Below, piece after piece: positions 24,917 to 34,430 of a DNA stretch of 64,000 nt. The stretch comes from a bacterium. GTDB taxonomy: Bacteria; Krumholzibacteriota; Krumholzibacteriia; LZORAL124-64-63. The stretch covers positions 310,001-374,000 of the forward strand of contig JADJCK010000001.1 in assembly GCA_016703265.1 (NCBI GenBank). Direction: 5' to 3'. Within the stretch, counting starts at the first letter, position 1, and each line of letters begins with the position of its first letter. Made by a program: the position numbers and the translations under genes. The notes below the pieces were generated by a model that saw only the letters and a list, made by a program, of their open reading frames with translations, was not told where the DNA came from and made no database searches.

Positions 24917-24939
24917 CACGGGGCTGTTTACGCCCCGTG
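24917..24939 (-). promoter_or_regulatory. Leader hairpin before the PilH-like gene
   Basis: CACGGGGC pairs with GCCCCGTG around a seven-base loop, extendable by GCCG with CGGC past one mismatch. It lies between the sigma-54 start point (about 24962) and the ATG at 24889. It could attenuate this operon or end readthrough from the pilin gene. Confidence 0.45.
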
Positions 24940-24970
24940 ACGGCAGGTTCACGCGTATTCGTCTGTGGGA

Positions 24971-24987
24971 TTGCAACCGGGGTGCCA
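24971..24987 (-). promoter_or_regulatory. Sigma-54 promoter of the ABC-TPR-pilD unit
   Basis: The minus strand reads TGGCACCCCGGTTGCAA, with GG (24986-24985) and GC (24974-24973) 12 bases apart. It differs from the pilin promoter at 26621-26637 at only three positions. Predicted start is near 24962, about 72 bases before the ATPase ATG. The -24 half overlaps a palindrome at 24979-24996. Confidence 0.75.
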
Positions 24988-24996
24988 TGGCACCCC
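24979..24996 (-). terminator. 18-base palindrome just after the second pilin gene
   Basis: GGGGTGCCATGGCACCCC is a perfect palindrome starting six bases after the pilin stop. As RNA it could fold as a GGGGTG/CACCCC stem with a short loop and act as a terminator or 3' stabiliser. It overlaps the -24 element of the next promoter, so termination and initiation may interfere. Confidence 0.45.
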
Positions 24997-25002
24997 GTTG
25001 AG

Positions 25003-25413
25003 CTACAGGCCGCTGCCGACCGTCATGACGACGCCGGCCTTGCCGGCCGCCGTGATGACATAGCCCACCGGGGCGCCGCCCTGCACGATGAGCTCGACTC
25101 CGACCTCGCCCGGCGCTGCTGCGGCGGCCCCGAACTGCGGCTCGCTGTGGGCACCGGTGAAGTTGTTGGCCATCATGCCCTGGCCCGGGAGTAGCGGGGT
25201 GATATCGGCGGCGGCGACAGAGTAGATGCCGTCATGGGTGACCGCGTAGTTCTCGATGGCCAGCTGCAGCGTGTGGGCGTTGCTCTTCGTGCCGGCTTCC
25301 TTGGCGTGTTCCTGCATGCTCACATAGTTCGGAATGGCCAGCGCGGCCAGAATTCCGATCACCGCGACGACGATCATCAATTCGATAAGGGTAAATCCTT
25401 CGCGCTTGTTCAT
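25003..25413 (-). CDS. Type IV pilin, second copy
   Basis: The 136-residue prepilin has a short basic leader ending in Gly, then FTLIELMIVVAVIGILAALA with Glu at mature position 5, the standard site for PilD. The rest, with LQLAIENYAVTHDGIYS and a Gly/Ala-rich C-terminal domain, closely parallels the pilin at 26121-26531, so the two are paralogues of identical length. No cysteine pair is seen. It follows the pilin-like gene by 29 bases and has a weak ribosome binding site. Confidence 0.9.
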   Translation of the reverse strand: MNKREGFTLIELMIVVAVIGILAALAIPNYVSMQEHAKEAGTKSNAHTLQLAIENYAVTHDGIYSVAAADITPLLPGQGMMANNFTGAHSEPQFGAAAAAPGEVGVELIVQGGAPVGYVITAAGKAGVVMTVGSGL

Positions 25414-25442
25414 GATGCCGTCTCTTTCTCCCCCGGACACTC

Positions 25443-26033
25443 TCAGTGCGCGGCCGACGGTGCTTTGCCCCGAAGCATGGCCAGGCGCTGCGGCCGCGCC
25501 GCACCCCTGCCCCAGGCTTCGATCACGTAGCTGCCGCCCGCCGCGGGCCGATACGTCAGGTCCCCGGCCATGCCGCGGAACATCGTCGGCTCGTCGGTAT
25601 AGGGATTGCGAGGCGCCGCGCCTTCCGGCAGGAGCGGCAGCAGTTCGAGCACGTCGCGGGGGTATCGCCCCCCGTTCAAGGCTGCGTAGGTCTCGGCCGC
25701 GAGCTGCAGCGTCGCGGCATTGGCCACGATCTTCTCTTCGTTGGATCGTGCCTGCAGGCGATCCAGTTCCGGGGCATTGACCACGAACAGGACGCTGAGC
25801 ACAAGGCTGGCCGCCCCGGCGGCGCAGACAAGGTCCGCCAGTGCCGGTCGACCCGGCCGCGGCACGCGGAACGCCGGCTTCTGCAGCTTCAGGGCAGGCA
25901 TTTTCGGCAGCTTGAGTGCGGGGAGCTTCACCGCGGGCAGCTTCAACCCCGCAGGCAGGCGTCGACCCGGGGCAGCAGTCGCCCCTGCCTCCGGTCCCGC
26001 CGCCGTGTTGGTGCTTTCCGGCGCCTGGCCCAT
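25443..26033 (-). CDS. Pilin-like protein without a prepilin signal
   Basis: This 196-residue protein lies between two true pilin genes. Its N-terminus is basic and proline-rich with repeated Lys-Leu-Pro (LKLPAVKLPALKLPKMPAL, about residues 30-48), followed by a hydrophobic segment (about 67-86). After that comes ATLQLAAETYAALNGGRYPRDV and LLPLLPEG, which match the alpha-1 and loop region of the flanking pilins. The G-FTLIE cleavage site is absent, so PilD should not process it; it would be an anchored protein with a pilin-like periplasmic domain. The ATG has GGAG six bases upstream. The function is unknown. Confidence 0.78.
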   Translation of the reverse strand: MGQAPESTNTAAGPEAGATAAPGRRLPAGLKLPAVKLPALKLPKMPALKLQKPAFRVPRPGRPALADLVCAAGAASLVLSVLFVVNAPELDRLQARSNEEKIVANAATLQLAAETYAALNGGRYPRDVLELLPLLPEGAAPRNPYTDEPTMFRGMAGDLTYRPAAGGSYVIEAWGRGAARPQRLAMLRGKAPSAAH

Positions 26034-26064
26034 CGCCCACTCCCGCTTCCGCCGCCTGAAGACA

Positions 26065-26094
26065 GGGACGGAGCCGCACTTGCGGCCCCGTCCC
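26065..26094 (-). terminator. Terminator-like hairpin after the major pilin
   Basis: GGGACGGAGCCGCA pairs with TGCGGCCCCGTCCC with one mismatch and a very short loop, 27-56 bases after the pilin stop. TGTCTTC follows. It may limit readthrough into the pilin-like gene so that the first pilin is made in excess. Confidence 0.6.
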
Positions 26095-26120
26095 CAACTA
26101 CCGAACCGACAGGGCCTGGC

Positions 26121-26531
26121 TTACGAACCGCTGACCAGCGTCAGGATGGTCGCAGTCTTGCCGAAGCCGGTGATGCTGTAGCCGACGTTCACGCCGCCCT
26201 GCACCACGGCCACGATGCCGACTTCGCCCGGGTTCGCAGCGGCCGCAGCAAAGCGGGGCTCGCTGGGGTTGCCGTCGAACGCGTTGTCCAGGAGGTTGCC
26301 GCCCGGGAGCAGGGGCTGCAGGTCAGCACCGGCGTCCGAGTAGATGCCGTCGTTGCGGACAGCGAAGTCCTCGGCAGCCAGCTGCACGGTGTGGGCCGCG
26401 CCCTTGACCTTGGCTTCCTTCGCACGATCCTGCATGCTGATGAAGTTGGGGATCGCGATGGCGGCCAGGATACCGATGATGACCACGACGATCATGAGCT
26501 CGATCAGGGTGAATCCTTTGCGATTCAGCAT
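26121..26531 (-). CDS. pilA: Type IV pilin (probable major pilin)
   Basis: This is the best candidate for the main pilus subunit. The 136-residue prepilin has the leader MLNRKG, then FTLIELMIVVVIIGILAAIA with Glu5, and a helix with AAHTVQLAAEDFAV. A C-terminal domain rich in Gly, Ala and Val (about residues 85-136) lacks a disulfide pair. The ATG at 26531 has AGGAG seven bases upstream, in the loop of a small hairpin. Its own sigma-54 promoter, a terminator-like hairpin and the next-door pilR support high, regulated expression. Confidence 0.92.
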   Translation of the reverse strand: MLNRKGFTLIELMIVVVIIGILAAIAIPNFISMQDRAKEAKVKGAAHTVQLAAEDFAVRNDGIYSDAGADLQPLLPGGNLLDNAFDGNPSEPRFAAAAANPGEVGIVAVVQGGVNVGYSITGFGKTATILTLVSGS

Positions 26532-26564
26532 TGTCCGTCTCCTTGGACAGGGGCCCATGGGCCC
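26532..26564 (-). promoter_or_regulatory. Structured pilin leader: SD-loop hairpin and palindrome
   Basis: Directly before the ATG, TGTCC and GGACA (26532-26549) flank AAGGAGAC, placing the Shine-Dalgarno in the loop of a five-base-pair hairpin. Just upstream, GGGCCCATGGGCCC (26551-26564) is a perfect palindrome. Such a leader may stabilise the message or tune ribosome access; this is inference. Confidence 0.5.
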
Positions 26565-26620
26565 TCGTGCGCTTGCCGGATTGAGCCGGCACTCTTGTGG
26601 CTGTGTACGGCGCTTCCTCT

Positions 26621-26637
26621 TTGCAACGGCCGTGCCA
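26621..26637 (-). promoter_or_regulatory. Sigma-54 promoter of the pilin gene
   Basis: The minus strand reads TGGCACGGCCGTTGCAA, an essentially perfect -24/-12 promoter with GG (26636-26635) and GC (26624-26623) 12 bases apart. Start would be near 26612, giving a leader of about 80 bases. PilR, a sigma-54 activator, is encoded 156 bases upstream. Confidence 0.88.
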
Positions 26638-26662
26638 TTTGTCAGTGGCGGCGGCTCGTTTT

Positions 26663-26689
26663 GTAACCTGCATGGGGACTGCCGGTTAC
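26663..26689 (-). promoter_or_regulatory. Dyad upstream of the pilin promoter, possible PilR site
   Basis: GTAACC (26663-26668) and GGTTAC (26684-26689) form an inverted repeat separated by 15 bases, centred about 65 bases upstream of the predicted start. That is the usual distance for a sigma-54 activator site. No copy was found at the other two sigma-54 promoters. Confidence 0.45.
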
Positions 26690-26792
26690 GCGATCAGCGG
26701 AAGCGCTCCCCAGCGCCCGGCCACCTCGTCACCCTGCACATTGCCCGCGGTGGCCGGAACGGACCGTGCAGTCTCGAACCCGGAACGACCGT

Positions 26793-28304
26793 TCAGGACA
26801 CGACCGTTTCGGGTTCCGGCGCGAACCGTGCGGCGTCCGACTCGTCCTGCTCGCGCAGCTGGTCGTCGATCGCCGCGAGGAGTTCCTCGCCGGCAGTGCC
26901 CGCCAATTCCTCGGCCAGCGCCTGCGCATCATCATCGTCCTGGACCCCGTACTTCTTTAGCTTTCGATAGAGTGTCGAGGCGTTGATCCCCAGGATGTCC
27001 GCCGTCTGCTTGCGCGCCCGGCCGGTGCCGTCGAGCACCGACAGGATGTGCGCCTTCTCCAGTTCCTCGAGCGTCCACGGCCCGCCCACGGCCAGGTGCC
27101 CGCCGGTGGACGGTCCGGCCTGCGCATCGGCGATGAAGGCCGGCAGGTCGCGCACCGTGATGCGGGTGCCTTCGCGGATGATGCTCGCCCGCTCGATCAC
27201 GTTCTCCAGCTCGCGCACATTGCCGGGCCACTCGTAGGCCTGCAGGGCACGCAGCGCGCTGTCGTCGAGGATGGATGCCAGCGGCCCCACGTACTCGCCG
27301 GCGCAGCAGCGCTTGAGGAAATGGTCGACCAGCAGCGGGACGTCGTCGACGCGGTCGCGCAGCGGCGGCAGGTTCAGCGGGATGACGTTCAGGCGGTAGT
27401 AGAGGTCGGTGCGGAAGTTGCCGCGTGCGACCTCGTCCTCCAGATCGCGGTTCGTCGCTGCGATAACGCGCACGTTCACCTTGACGGGACTGCTGCTGCC
27501 CACGGGATAGATCTCTCGCTCCTGCAGCATGCGCAGCAGCTTCACCTGGATGGCGTGCGGTGTCTCGCCGATCTCGTCCAGGAAGATGGTGCCGTTCTCG
27601 GCCTGCCGGCAGAAGCCGTCGTGGTCGCGGTCGGCGCCGGTGAACGAGCCCTTCACATGGCCGAAGAGCTGGCTCTCGAGCAGCGTCTCGGGAATGGCGC
27701 CGCAGTTGATGGCGACGAACGTCTCGTTGGCGCGGTCCGAGCGCTGGTGGATCGACTGCGCGATCAGCTCCTTGCCCGTGCCGCTCTCGCCGTTGATCAG
27801 GATCGTGGCCGTGGTCGAGGCGATCTTGTCGACCATCTTGAACACCGAACGCATGCGCGGGCTCTGGCCGATGATCGACTTCGTGCTTTTCTTCTTCGAC
27901 AGCTCGCGGCGCAGTTCCTGGTTCTCGGTCTTGGCCTGGCGCAGCGCCAGCGCGTTGCGCACGACGATCTTGATCTCGTCGTTCTTGCAGTGCTTCTGCA
28001 GGTAGCTGAAGGCGCCCAGGTTGACGGCGTCGATCGCCGACTGCTCGCTCGCATAGGCGGTCATGATCACCACGGGCGTCGTGGGGTCGATGGCCTTGAT
28101 CCCCTTGAGCAACTGGATGCCGTCCATCTTCGGCATCTGGATATCGGTCATCACCAGGTCGGCCGGCTCTTCCCCGATGGCCTTGAGGGCCTCGGCGCCC
28201 GAATGGGCGGTGCGCACGGTGTAGCCTTCCTTGCGCAGGAGGATCGACAGGTACTGGCACATGGAGTCTTCGTCATCAACGACCAGGATGCGGCCCAGAG
28301 GCAT
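26793..28304 (-). CDS. pilR: Sigma-54-dependent response regulator PilR
   Basis: The 503-residue protein has a receiver domain (Asp10-Asp11, phospho-acceptor Asp54, Thr82, Lys104), an AAA+ domain with GESGTGKE (172-179) and GSFTGA (219-224), and a C-terminal Fis-type helix-turn-helix (RKQTADILGINASTLYRKLKK). GSFTGA replaces GAFTGA; to my recollection this is also the form in Pseudomonas PilR. The usual Pro after the receiver Lys is His (QKHCK). An acidic tail of about 50 residues follows the DNA-binding domain. The ATG has GAGGAG seven bases upstream. It should activate the three sigma-54 promoters here. Confidence 0.94.
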   Translation of the reverse strand: MPLGRILVVDDEDSMCQYLSILLRKEGYTVRTAHSGAEALKAIGEEPADLVMTDIQMPKMDGIQLLKGIKAIDPTTPVVIMTAYASEQSAIDAVNLGAFSYLQKHCKNDEIKIVVRNALALRQAKTENQELRRELSKKKSTKSIIGQSPRMRSVFKMVDKIASTTATILINGESGTGKELIAQSIHQRSDRANETFVAINCGAIPETLLESQLFGHVKGSFTGADRDHDGFCRQAENGTIFLDEIGETPHAIQVKLLRMLQEREIYPVGSSSPVKVNVRVIAATNRDLEDEVARGNFRTDLYYRLNVIPLNLPPLRDRVDDVPLLVDHFLKRCCAGEYVGPLASILDDSALRALQAYEWPGNVRELENVIERASIIREGTRITVRDLPAFIADAQAGPSTGGHLAVGGPWTLEELEKAHILSVLDGTGRARKQTADILGINASTLYRKLKKYGVQDDDDAQALAEELAGTAGEELLAAIDDQLREQDESDAARFAPEPETVVS

Positions 28305-28429
28305 GGGAGCTCTCCTCGGTGGTGGTCCAACTGCCGGGCGAAATGCAGCGTTGGGTTCGATATCGACCGCATTGCGCGTTGCTTTATGATCTTTTCAATG
28401 ATTTTTGCACTTCGTGATGCATGGTACCG

Positions 28430-28443
28430 GCCCGCGAGCGGGC
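28430..28443 (-). terminator. Short hairpin after pilS
   Basis: GCCCGC and GCGGGC form a compact inverted repeat about 50 bases after the pilS stop. The rest of the 186-base spacer before pilR includes an AT-rich stretch (about 28371-28412) that may hold a pilR promoter, though I see no convincing -35/-10 pair. Confidence 0.35.
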
Positions 28444-28490
28444 AGCGTGCGGATCGCCGGCGATGGGTCGGAGGAACCAGCGCCCCGGGC

Positions 28491-30233
28491 TCAGACGGGC
28501 AGCAGTTCTTCCAGGGGCTGAGCCGCCGGCGTGGCCACGGCGGCCGCCTCGCCCGGCAGGGCGGCACGCGGCCAGCGGACCCGGAAGATGGCGCCGCCGC
28601 CGGGCGCGTCCTCGGCCCGGACCGTGCCCCCGTGCCCGGCCGCGATGCGCGCGACCACCGACAGGCCCAGCCCGGTGCCGCCTTCCTTGGTCGTCTTGAA
28701 AGGCAGGAAGAGGTTGTCGCGGATGTCGGCCTCGATGCCGGGGCCGTCGTCGGTGACCGTCAGCTCGAAGGTCTCGCCGCCCTCGACCAGGTACAGCGCC
28801 ACGCGCAGGCGCCCCTGGTAACGCATCGCCTCGCAGGCGTTGATGGCCAGGTTCAGGGCGAGCTGGGTCAGCTGGCCGGGATCCGCCACCAGCTCGAGAT
28901 CGGGCGGCGTGACTTCGGCCGTGATGCGGACGTCGCCGCGCGCGGCAGCGACATGTTGCCGCACCAGCAACAGCATTTCGTCGCGGAACGACGAGGCAGC
29001 GAAGCGGCGCCGCGCCACCGGCCGCATGCGCGAGTAGCCGAGGAAGTCGTTGATGATCGAGTTGACGCGGTTGCTCTCCTTCAGCACGAGCTCGAACAGC
29101 TGGCGCTGGTAGCCCTCCAGCTCGAGTTCGCCCGAGAGCATTTCCACCGAACCGCGGATGCTCGCCAGCGGATTGCGGATTTCGTGCGCGATGCTCGCCG
29201 CCAGTTCACCGATGGCCGCCAGACGGTCGGTCTCGCGCCGCCGGGCGACGAGTTCCTTCTCCTGCGTCAGGTCGGTGAAGACGGCCACCGCGCCGGTCAC
29301 CTCGCCGCGCGCGCCCGTCACATGGCTGACGTTGAGCCCGATCGGAACCGCGTGGCCGCGCCTGACCAGCGAGATCTCGCCGCGGGCCACCGCCGCGCCG
29401 CCGGCGGCAACCGGCAGGATGACCTGCGCCAATGCGTCAAGGCCGCCATCGACCAGGGTCCCGAGAGGAGCCCCGAGCAGTTGCGTGTCCTCGTAGCCCA
29501 GGATGCGGCAGCAGGCCGGATTGGCCCGGGTGATGAGCCCGCGCGTATCGACGGTCAGCAATCCGCTGCGCAGGCAGTCGAGGATGTCGCGCACTTCGCG
29601 TCGCGCCTGCTCGGCCTGGCGCTGGCTTCGGGCGTGCTCGCGCCGCCTCCGTTCCAGGCGCTCCGAGAGATCGCCGCTGATCATGCCGACGACGACGAAC
29701 AGCGACATGTGCAGCGCGGTAATCAGCACCGGCCAGCCCGAGTGGAAATCGAGGCCCGGCTGGCGGCCCGCAGCGAGCCAGCCCAATGCCAACCCGAAGT
29801 GGCCGCCTCCGACAAGCGCCGCCGCGGTGCCCGCGATAGCCAGTGCCCAACGCCGGTCGAGGTAGTAGGCAGCGAACATGATCGGGACGCAGAACGCGAG
29901 CGGGATAGCGGAATACGGGCCCCCGGTGAAGTGCACCAGCAGCCCCAGCGCCACCGCGTCGGATGTGATCTGGAGCACCAGCAGCGGACGCTGGGACGCC
30001 CCCGCCACCGAGGCGGCCCAGCTGACGGCCAGCGACGTGCCCAGCAGGCCGAGGGAGGCCAGCACGCCGGGTCGCGAGACCTCGGCAACGCCGACAAGCC
30101 CCGCCACCACCGTGATGACCGCGAGGACGGACGCCATCAGCAGTCGCCACCGCAGAAGCCGGGCGGCCGGGTCCCGACGCCCGCCGTCTTCGGCCGGCGC
30201 CGCGGCCCGGCCGCCGCGATCGTGCTCCGACAA
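28491..30233 (-). CDS. pilS: Sensor histidine kinase PilS
   Basis: The 580-residue kinase has about six N-terminal membrane helices (residues 28-200), the topology of PilS, which senses pilin in the membrane in Pseudomonas. A PAS domain follows (about 215-320), then the phospho-acceptor SIAHEIRNPLASIRGS, the N-box NLAINACEAM and the G-boxes DDGPGIE and GGTGLGLSV. The start appears to be TTG with GGGGG at the end of pilC as ribosome binding site. It lies between pilC and pilR. Confidence 0.92.
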   Translation of the reverse strand: MSEHDRGGRAAAPAEDGGRRDPAARLLRWRLLMASVLAVITVVAGLVGVAEVSRPGVLASLGLLGTSLAVSWAASVAGASQRPLLVLQITSDAVALGLLVHFTGGPYSAIPLAFCVPIMFAAYYLDRRWALAIAGTAAALVGGGHFGLALGWLAAGRQPGLDFHSGWPVLITALHMSLFVVVGMISGDLSERLERRRREHARSQRQAEQARREVRDILDCLRSGLLTVDTRGLITRANPACCRILGYEDTQLLGAPLGTLVDGGLDALAQVILPVAAGGAAVARGEISLVRRGHAVPIGLNVSHVTGARGEVTGAVAVFTDLTQEKELVARRRETDRLAAIGELAASIAHEIRNPLASIRGSVEMLSGELELEGYQRQLFELVLKESNRVNSIINDFLGYSRMRPVARRRFAASSFRDEMLLLVRQHVAAARGDVRITAEVTPPDLELVADPGQLTQLALNLAINACEAMRYQGRLRVALYLVEGGETFELTVTDDGPGIEADIRDNLFLPFKTTKEGGTGLGLSVVARIAAGHGGTVRAEDAPGGGAIFRVRWPRAALPGEAAAVATPAAQPLEELLPV

Positions 30234-30235
30234 GG

Positions 30236-31456
30236 TCAGCCCCCCACCACGCTCGACATCTTGAACATGGGCAGGTACATGGCCACGAGCATGCCGCCGA
30301 CCATCGTGCCCATGACGACGATCATGATCGGTTCGATGGCCGCAGTCAGGGCATCGACGGCCGCGTCGACCTCGTCGTCGTAGAAGTCGGCGATCTTCGC
30401 CAGCATCTCGTCGAGGGCGCCGGTCTGCTCGCCGATGCCGATCATCTGGACGACCATCGGCGGGAACACGCCGCTTTCGCGCAACGGCTGGGCGATCGTC
30501 TCACCCTGGCTGATGCTCTTGGCGGTGGCCTCGATGGCCTCCTGCATCACCTTGTTGCCGGCCGTCTTGGCCGTGATCTCGAGGCCCTGGAGGATCGGCA
30601 CGCCAGAGCCGATCAGGGTGCCCAGGGTGCGCGTGAAGCGCGCCACGGACGACTTCAGCACGACGTTGCCGATGATGGGGATCCGCATCGCCAGGCGGTC
30701 GGTGTTGCGCCGGCCGTTGTTGGTGGCGCGGTAGCGCTTGAAGAGCCAGGTCAGGGCGAAGGCGCCGCCGGCCAGGGCCCACCAGTAGGCCCGGATGAAG
30801 TCGGAGATGCCCATGACGATGCGCGTAGGCGCCGGCAGCGTGCCGCCGAAGTCAGAGAACATCTTGGCGAACACCGGGATCACGAACATGAGCATGAAGA
30901 TGCAGGCACCGCCGGCCACGGTCAGCACGATGACCGGGTAAGTCATGGCGCCCTTGACCTTCCTCTGCAGCGCGTCGGCCTTCTCGAGGAAGATTGCCAG
31001 CCGGCTCAGGATCACGTCGAGGATACCACCGGCCTCGCCTGCCGCGATCATGTTCGAGTAGAGGTCGGAGAACACCCGCGGGTGCTTCTGCAGGGCCTCG
31101 GCCAGGGTCGAGCCGCTCTCCACGTCGGAGGTCACCTGCAGCACGACTTCCTTGAAGTGCGGCTTGTCCAGCTGGCGGCCCAGCACGTCCAGGCACTGCA
31201 CCAGGGGCAGGCCGGCGTTGACCATGGTCGCGAACTGGCGCGTGAAGACCGACAGGTCCTTGACGCTGACGCCTTTCTTCTTGAACAGCCCGCCCATCGG
31301 CGCGGACTTCTGCTTCTTGCGCACCGAGACGATGACCAGGCGGCGCTTCCGCAGGTATTCACTGACGGCGGCCTTGTCCACCGCCTCGTACTCGCCTGAC
31401 AGGACCTCGCCCTTGGCGGTCTTGCCGGTCCACTGGAACACGGTCGTCGAGCTCAC
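30236..31456 (-). CDS. pilC: Type IV pilus inner-membrane platform protein PilC
   Basis: PilC is the polytopic platform on which the PilB and PilT motors act. The 406-residue protein has two copies of the GspF-like domain (VFTRQFATMVNAGLPLVQCL and ARFTRTLGTLIGSGVPILQGL), three membrane segments, and the end IEPIMIVVMGTMVGGMLVAMYLPMF. The GTG at 31456 has AGGGGAGG five bases upstream and clears pilT, unlike the longer frame from 31525. It follows pilT by 19 bases. Confidence 0.94.
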   Translation of the reverse strand: MSSTTVFQWTGKTAKGEVLSGEYEAVDKAAVSEYLRKRRLVIVSVRKKQKSAPMGGLFKKKGVSVKDLSVFTRQFATMVNAGLPLVQCLDVLGRQLDKPHFKEVVLQVTSDVESGSTLAEALQKHPRVFSDLYSNMIAAGEAGGILDVILSRLAIFLEKADALQRKVKGAMTYPVIVLTVAGGACIFMLMFVIPVFAKMFSDFGGTLPAPTRIVMGISDFIRAYWWALAGGAFALTWLFKRYRATNNGRRNTDRLAMRIPIIGNVVLKSSVARFTRTLGTLIGSGVPILQGLEITAKTAGNKVMQEAIEATAKSISQGETIAQPLRESGVFPPMVVQMIGIGEQTGALDEMLAKIADFYDDEVDAAVDALTAAIEPIMIVVMGTMVGGMLVAMYLPMFKMSSVVGG

Positions 31457-31475
31457 GGGTGCCTCCCCTTCTGGC

Positions 31476-32549
31476 CTAGCGGACGCCGGCGGGTTCGCCG
31501 AGCATCTGCAGGAGTTCGCCCACATCGCCGCTGCGGCTGAGGGCCTCGTCCATCGTGATCCACTTGTTCACAACCGCCTGGTGCAGCGACTGATTCATCG
31601 TCTGCATGCCGTGCTTCTGGCCGGCCTGCATCAGGCCGTAGATCTGGTGCACCTTGTCGTCGCGCACGAGGGCCTTGATGGCCGGGGTGCAGACCATGAT
31701 CTCCAGCGCCAGCACGCGGCCGGAGCCCTTGGCGCGCGGGATCAACTGCTGCGTCATCACGCCGGAGAGGCAGAACGAGAGCTGCGAGCGGATCTGGTTC
31801 TGCTGGCCGTTCGGGAACACGTCCACGATGCGGTTGATGGTCTCAAAGGTGCTGTTCGTGTGCAGCGTCGCCAGGGCCAGGTGACCGGTCTCGGCGATGG
31901 TCAGCGCAGCCGAAATCGTCTCGCGGTCGCGCATCTCACCGATCAGGATCACGTCTGGATCCTGGCGCAGCACGTACTTCAGCGCGTCGGGAAAGCTCTT
32001 GGTGTCGCTGTTGACCTCGCGCTGGTTCACGACGCAGCCCTTGTGCTGGTGCACGAACTCGATCGGGTCCTCGATCGTGATGATGTGGCCCTTGCGCACG
32101 GTATTGATGGTGTCGACCATGGTCGCCAGCGTGGTCGACTTGCCGCTGCCGGTGGGGCCGGTGACCAGCACCAGGCCCTGGTTCCTGTTGATCAGCTGGC
32201 GGCAGATCGGGGGCAGTCCCAGCTGGTCGAAGGTGTGGATCTGGTAGGGAATCTGCCGCAGCACCATGGCCGTGACGCCGCGCTGCTGGAAGACGTTCGC
32301 GCGGAAGCGGCTGATGCCCTGCACCCCGAACGAGAAGTCCAGCTCGTGGTCGTTCTCGAACCGCTTCTTCTGTTCGTCGTTCAGGATGCTGTAGGCAAGC
32401 CGGCGCGTGTCGTCCCCGGTCAGCGTGGGGAACTGCGTTGCGGCCATGTTTCCGTCGATGCGGTACTGGGGCGACAGTCCCGCCGTGATATGAAGATCGC
32501 TGGCCCCCTTGGCCACCATTTCCTCGAGCAGTTCGCGCATGCCAAGCAC
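31476..32549 (-). CDS. pilT: Twitching motility retraction ATPase PilT
   Basis: PilT powers pilus retraction. The 357-residue protein has KGASDLHITAG, Walker A GPTGSGKSTT, the Asp box, Walker B LIGEMRDRET, the His box LATLHTNS, and a C-terminal AIKALVRDDK close to the AIRNLIRE motif needed for retraction in other species. The GTG at 32549 has GGAGG eight bases upstream; the ATG at 32540 would be too far from it. It lies 37 bases after pilB. Confidence 0.96.
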   Translation of the reverse strand: MLGMRELLEEMVAKGASDLHITAGLSPQYRIDGNMAATQFPTLTGDDTRRLAYSILNDEQKKRFENDHELDFSFGVQGISRFRANVFQQRGVTAMVLRQIPYQIHTFDQLGLPPICRQLINRNQGLVLVTGPTGSGKSTTLATMVDTINTVRKGHIITIEDPIEFVHQHKGCVVNQREVNSDTKSFPDALKYVLRQDPDVILIGEMRDRETISAALTIAETGHLALATLHTNSTFETINRIVDVFPNGQQNQIRSQLSFCLSGVMTQQLIPRAKGSGRVLALEIMVCTPAIKALVRDDKVHQIYGLMQAGQKHGMQTMNQSLHQAVVNKWITMDEALSRSGDVGELLQMLGEPAGVR

Positions 32550-32586
32550 TGTCGGTTCCTCCCGCCGGGGTGATTCGGCGATGCCG

Positions 32587-34284
<1,698 letters not shown>

Positions 34285-34430
34285 GCCGCGATTCCCGCTT
34301 CCGGTGTCGGAGTCAATCCTGACGCCGCGGCCCGTGCCACGCCCCGCCGCAATGCTTCCGGGAGCAAGGCTCGGGCCGTGGATCGGGGTCTGCCGTGACC
34401 GGAGTTTGTTCGGACGGGAACAGCCTGACT

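Noticed and set aside
24979..24996. 18-base palindrome as an operator or recombination site
   Set aside because: Its position directly after the pilin stop makes a 3'-end hairpin more likely, and no second copy was noticed.
24986..25003. Plus-strand TGGCACCCCGTTGAGC as a sigma-54 promoter
   Set aside because: The spacing does not place GC at -12, and no plus-strand gene follows.
27048..30383. Plus-strand open frame of 1,111 codons antisense to pilR and pilS
   Set aside because: Both minus-strand genes carry complete domain motifs; the plus frame shows no recognisable domain and has shadow-like composition.
34321..34340. TGGCACGG on the minus strand before pilB as a fourth sigma-54 promoter
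   Set aside because: The bases 12 positions after the -24 GG read GG, not GC, so the -12 element is missing.
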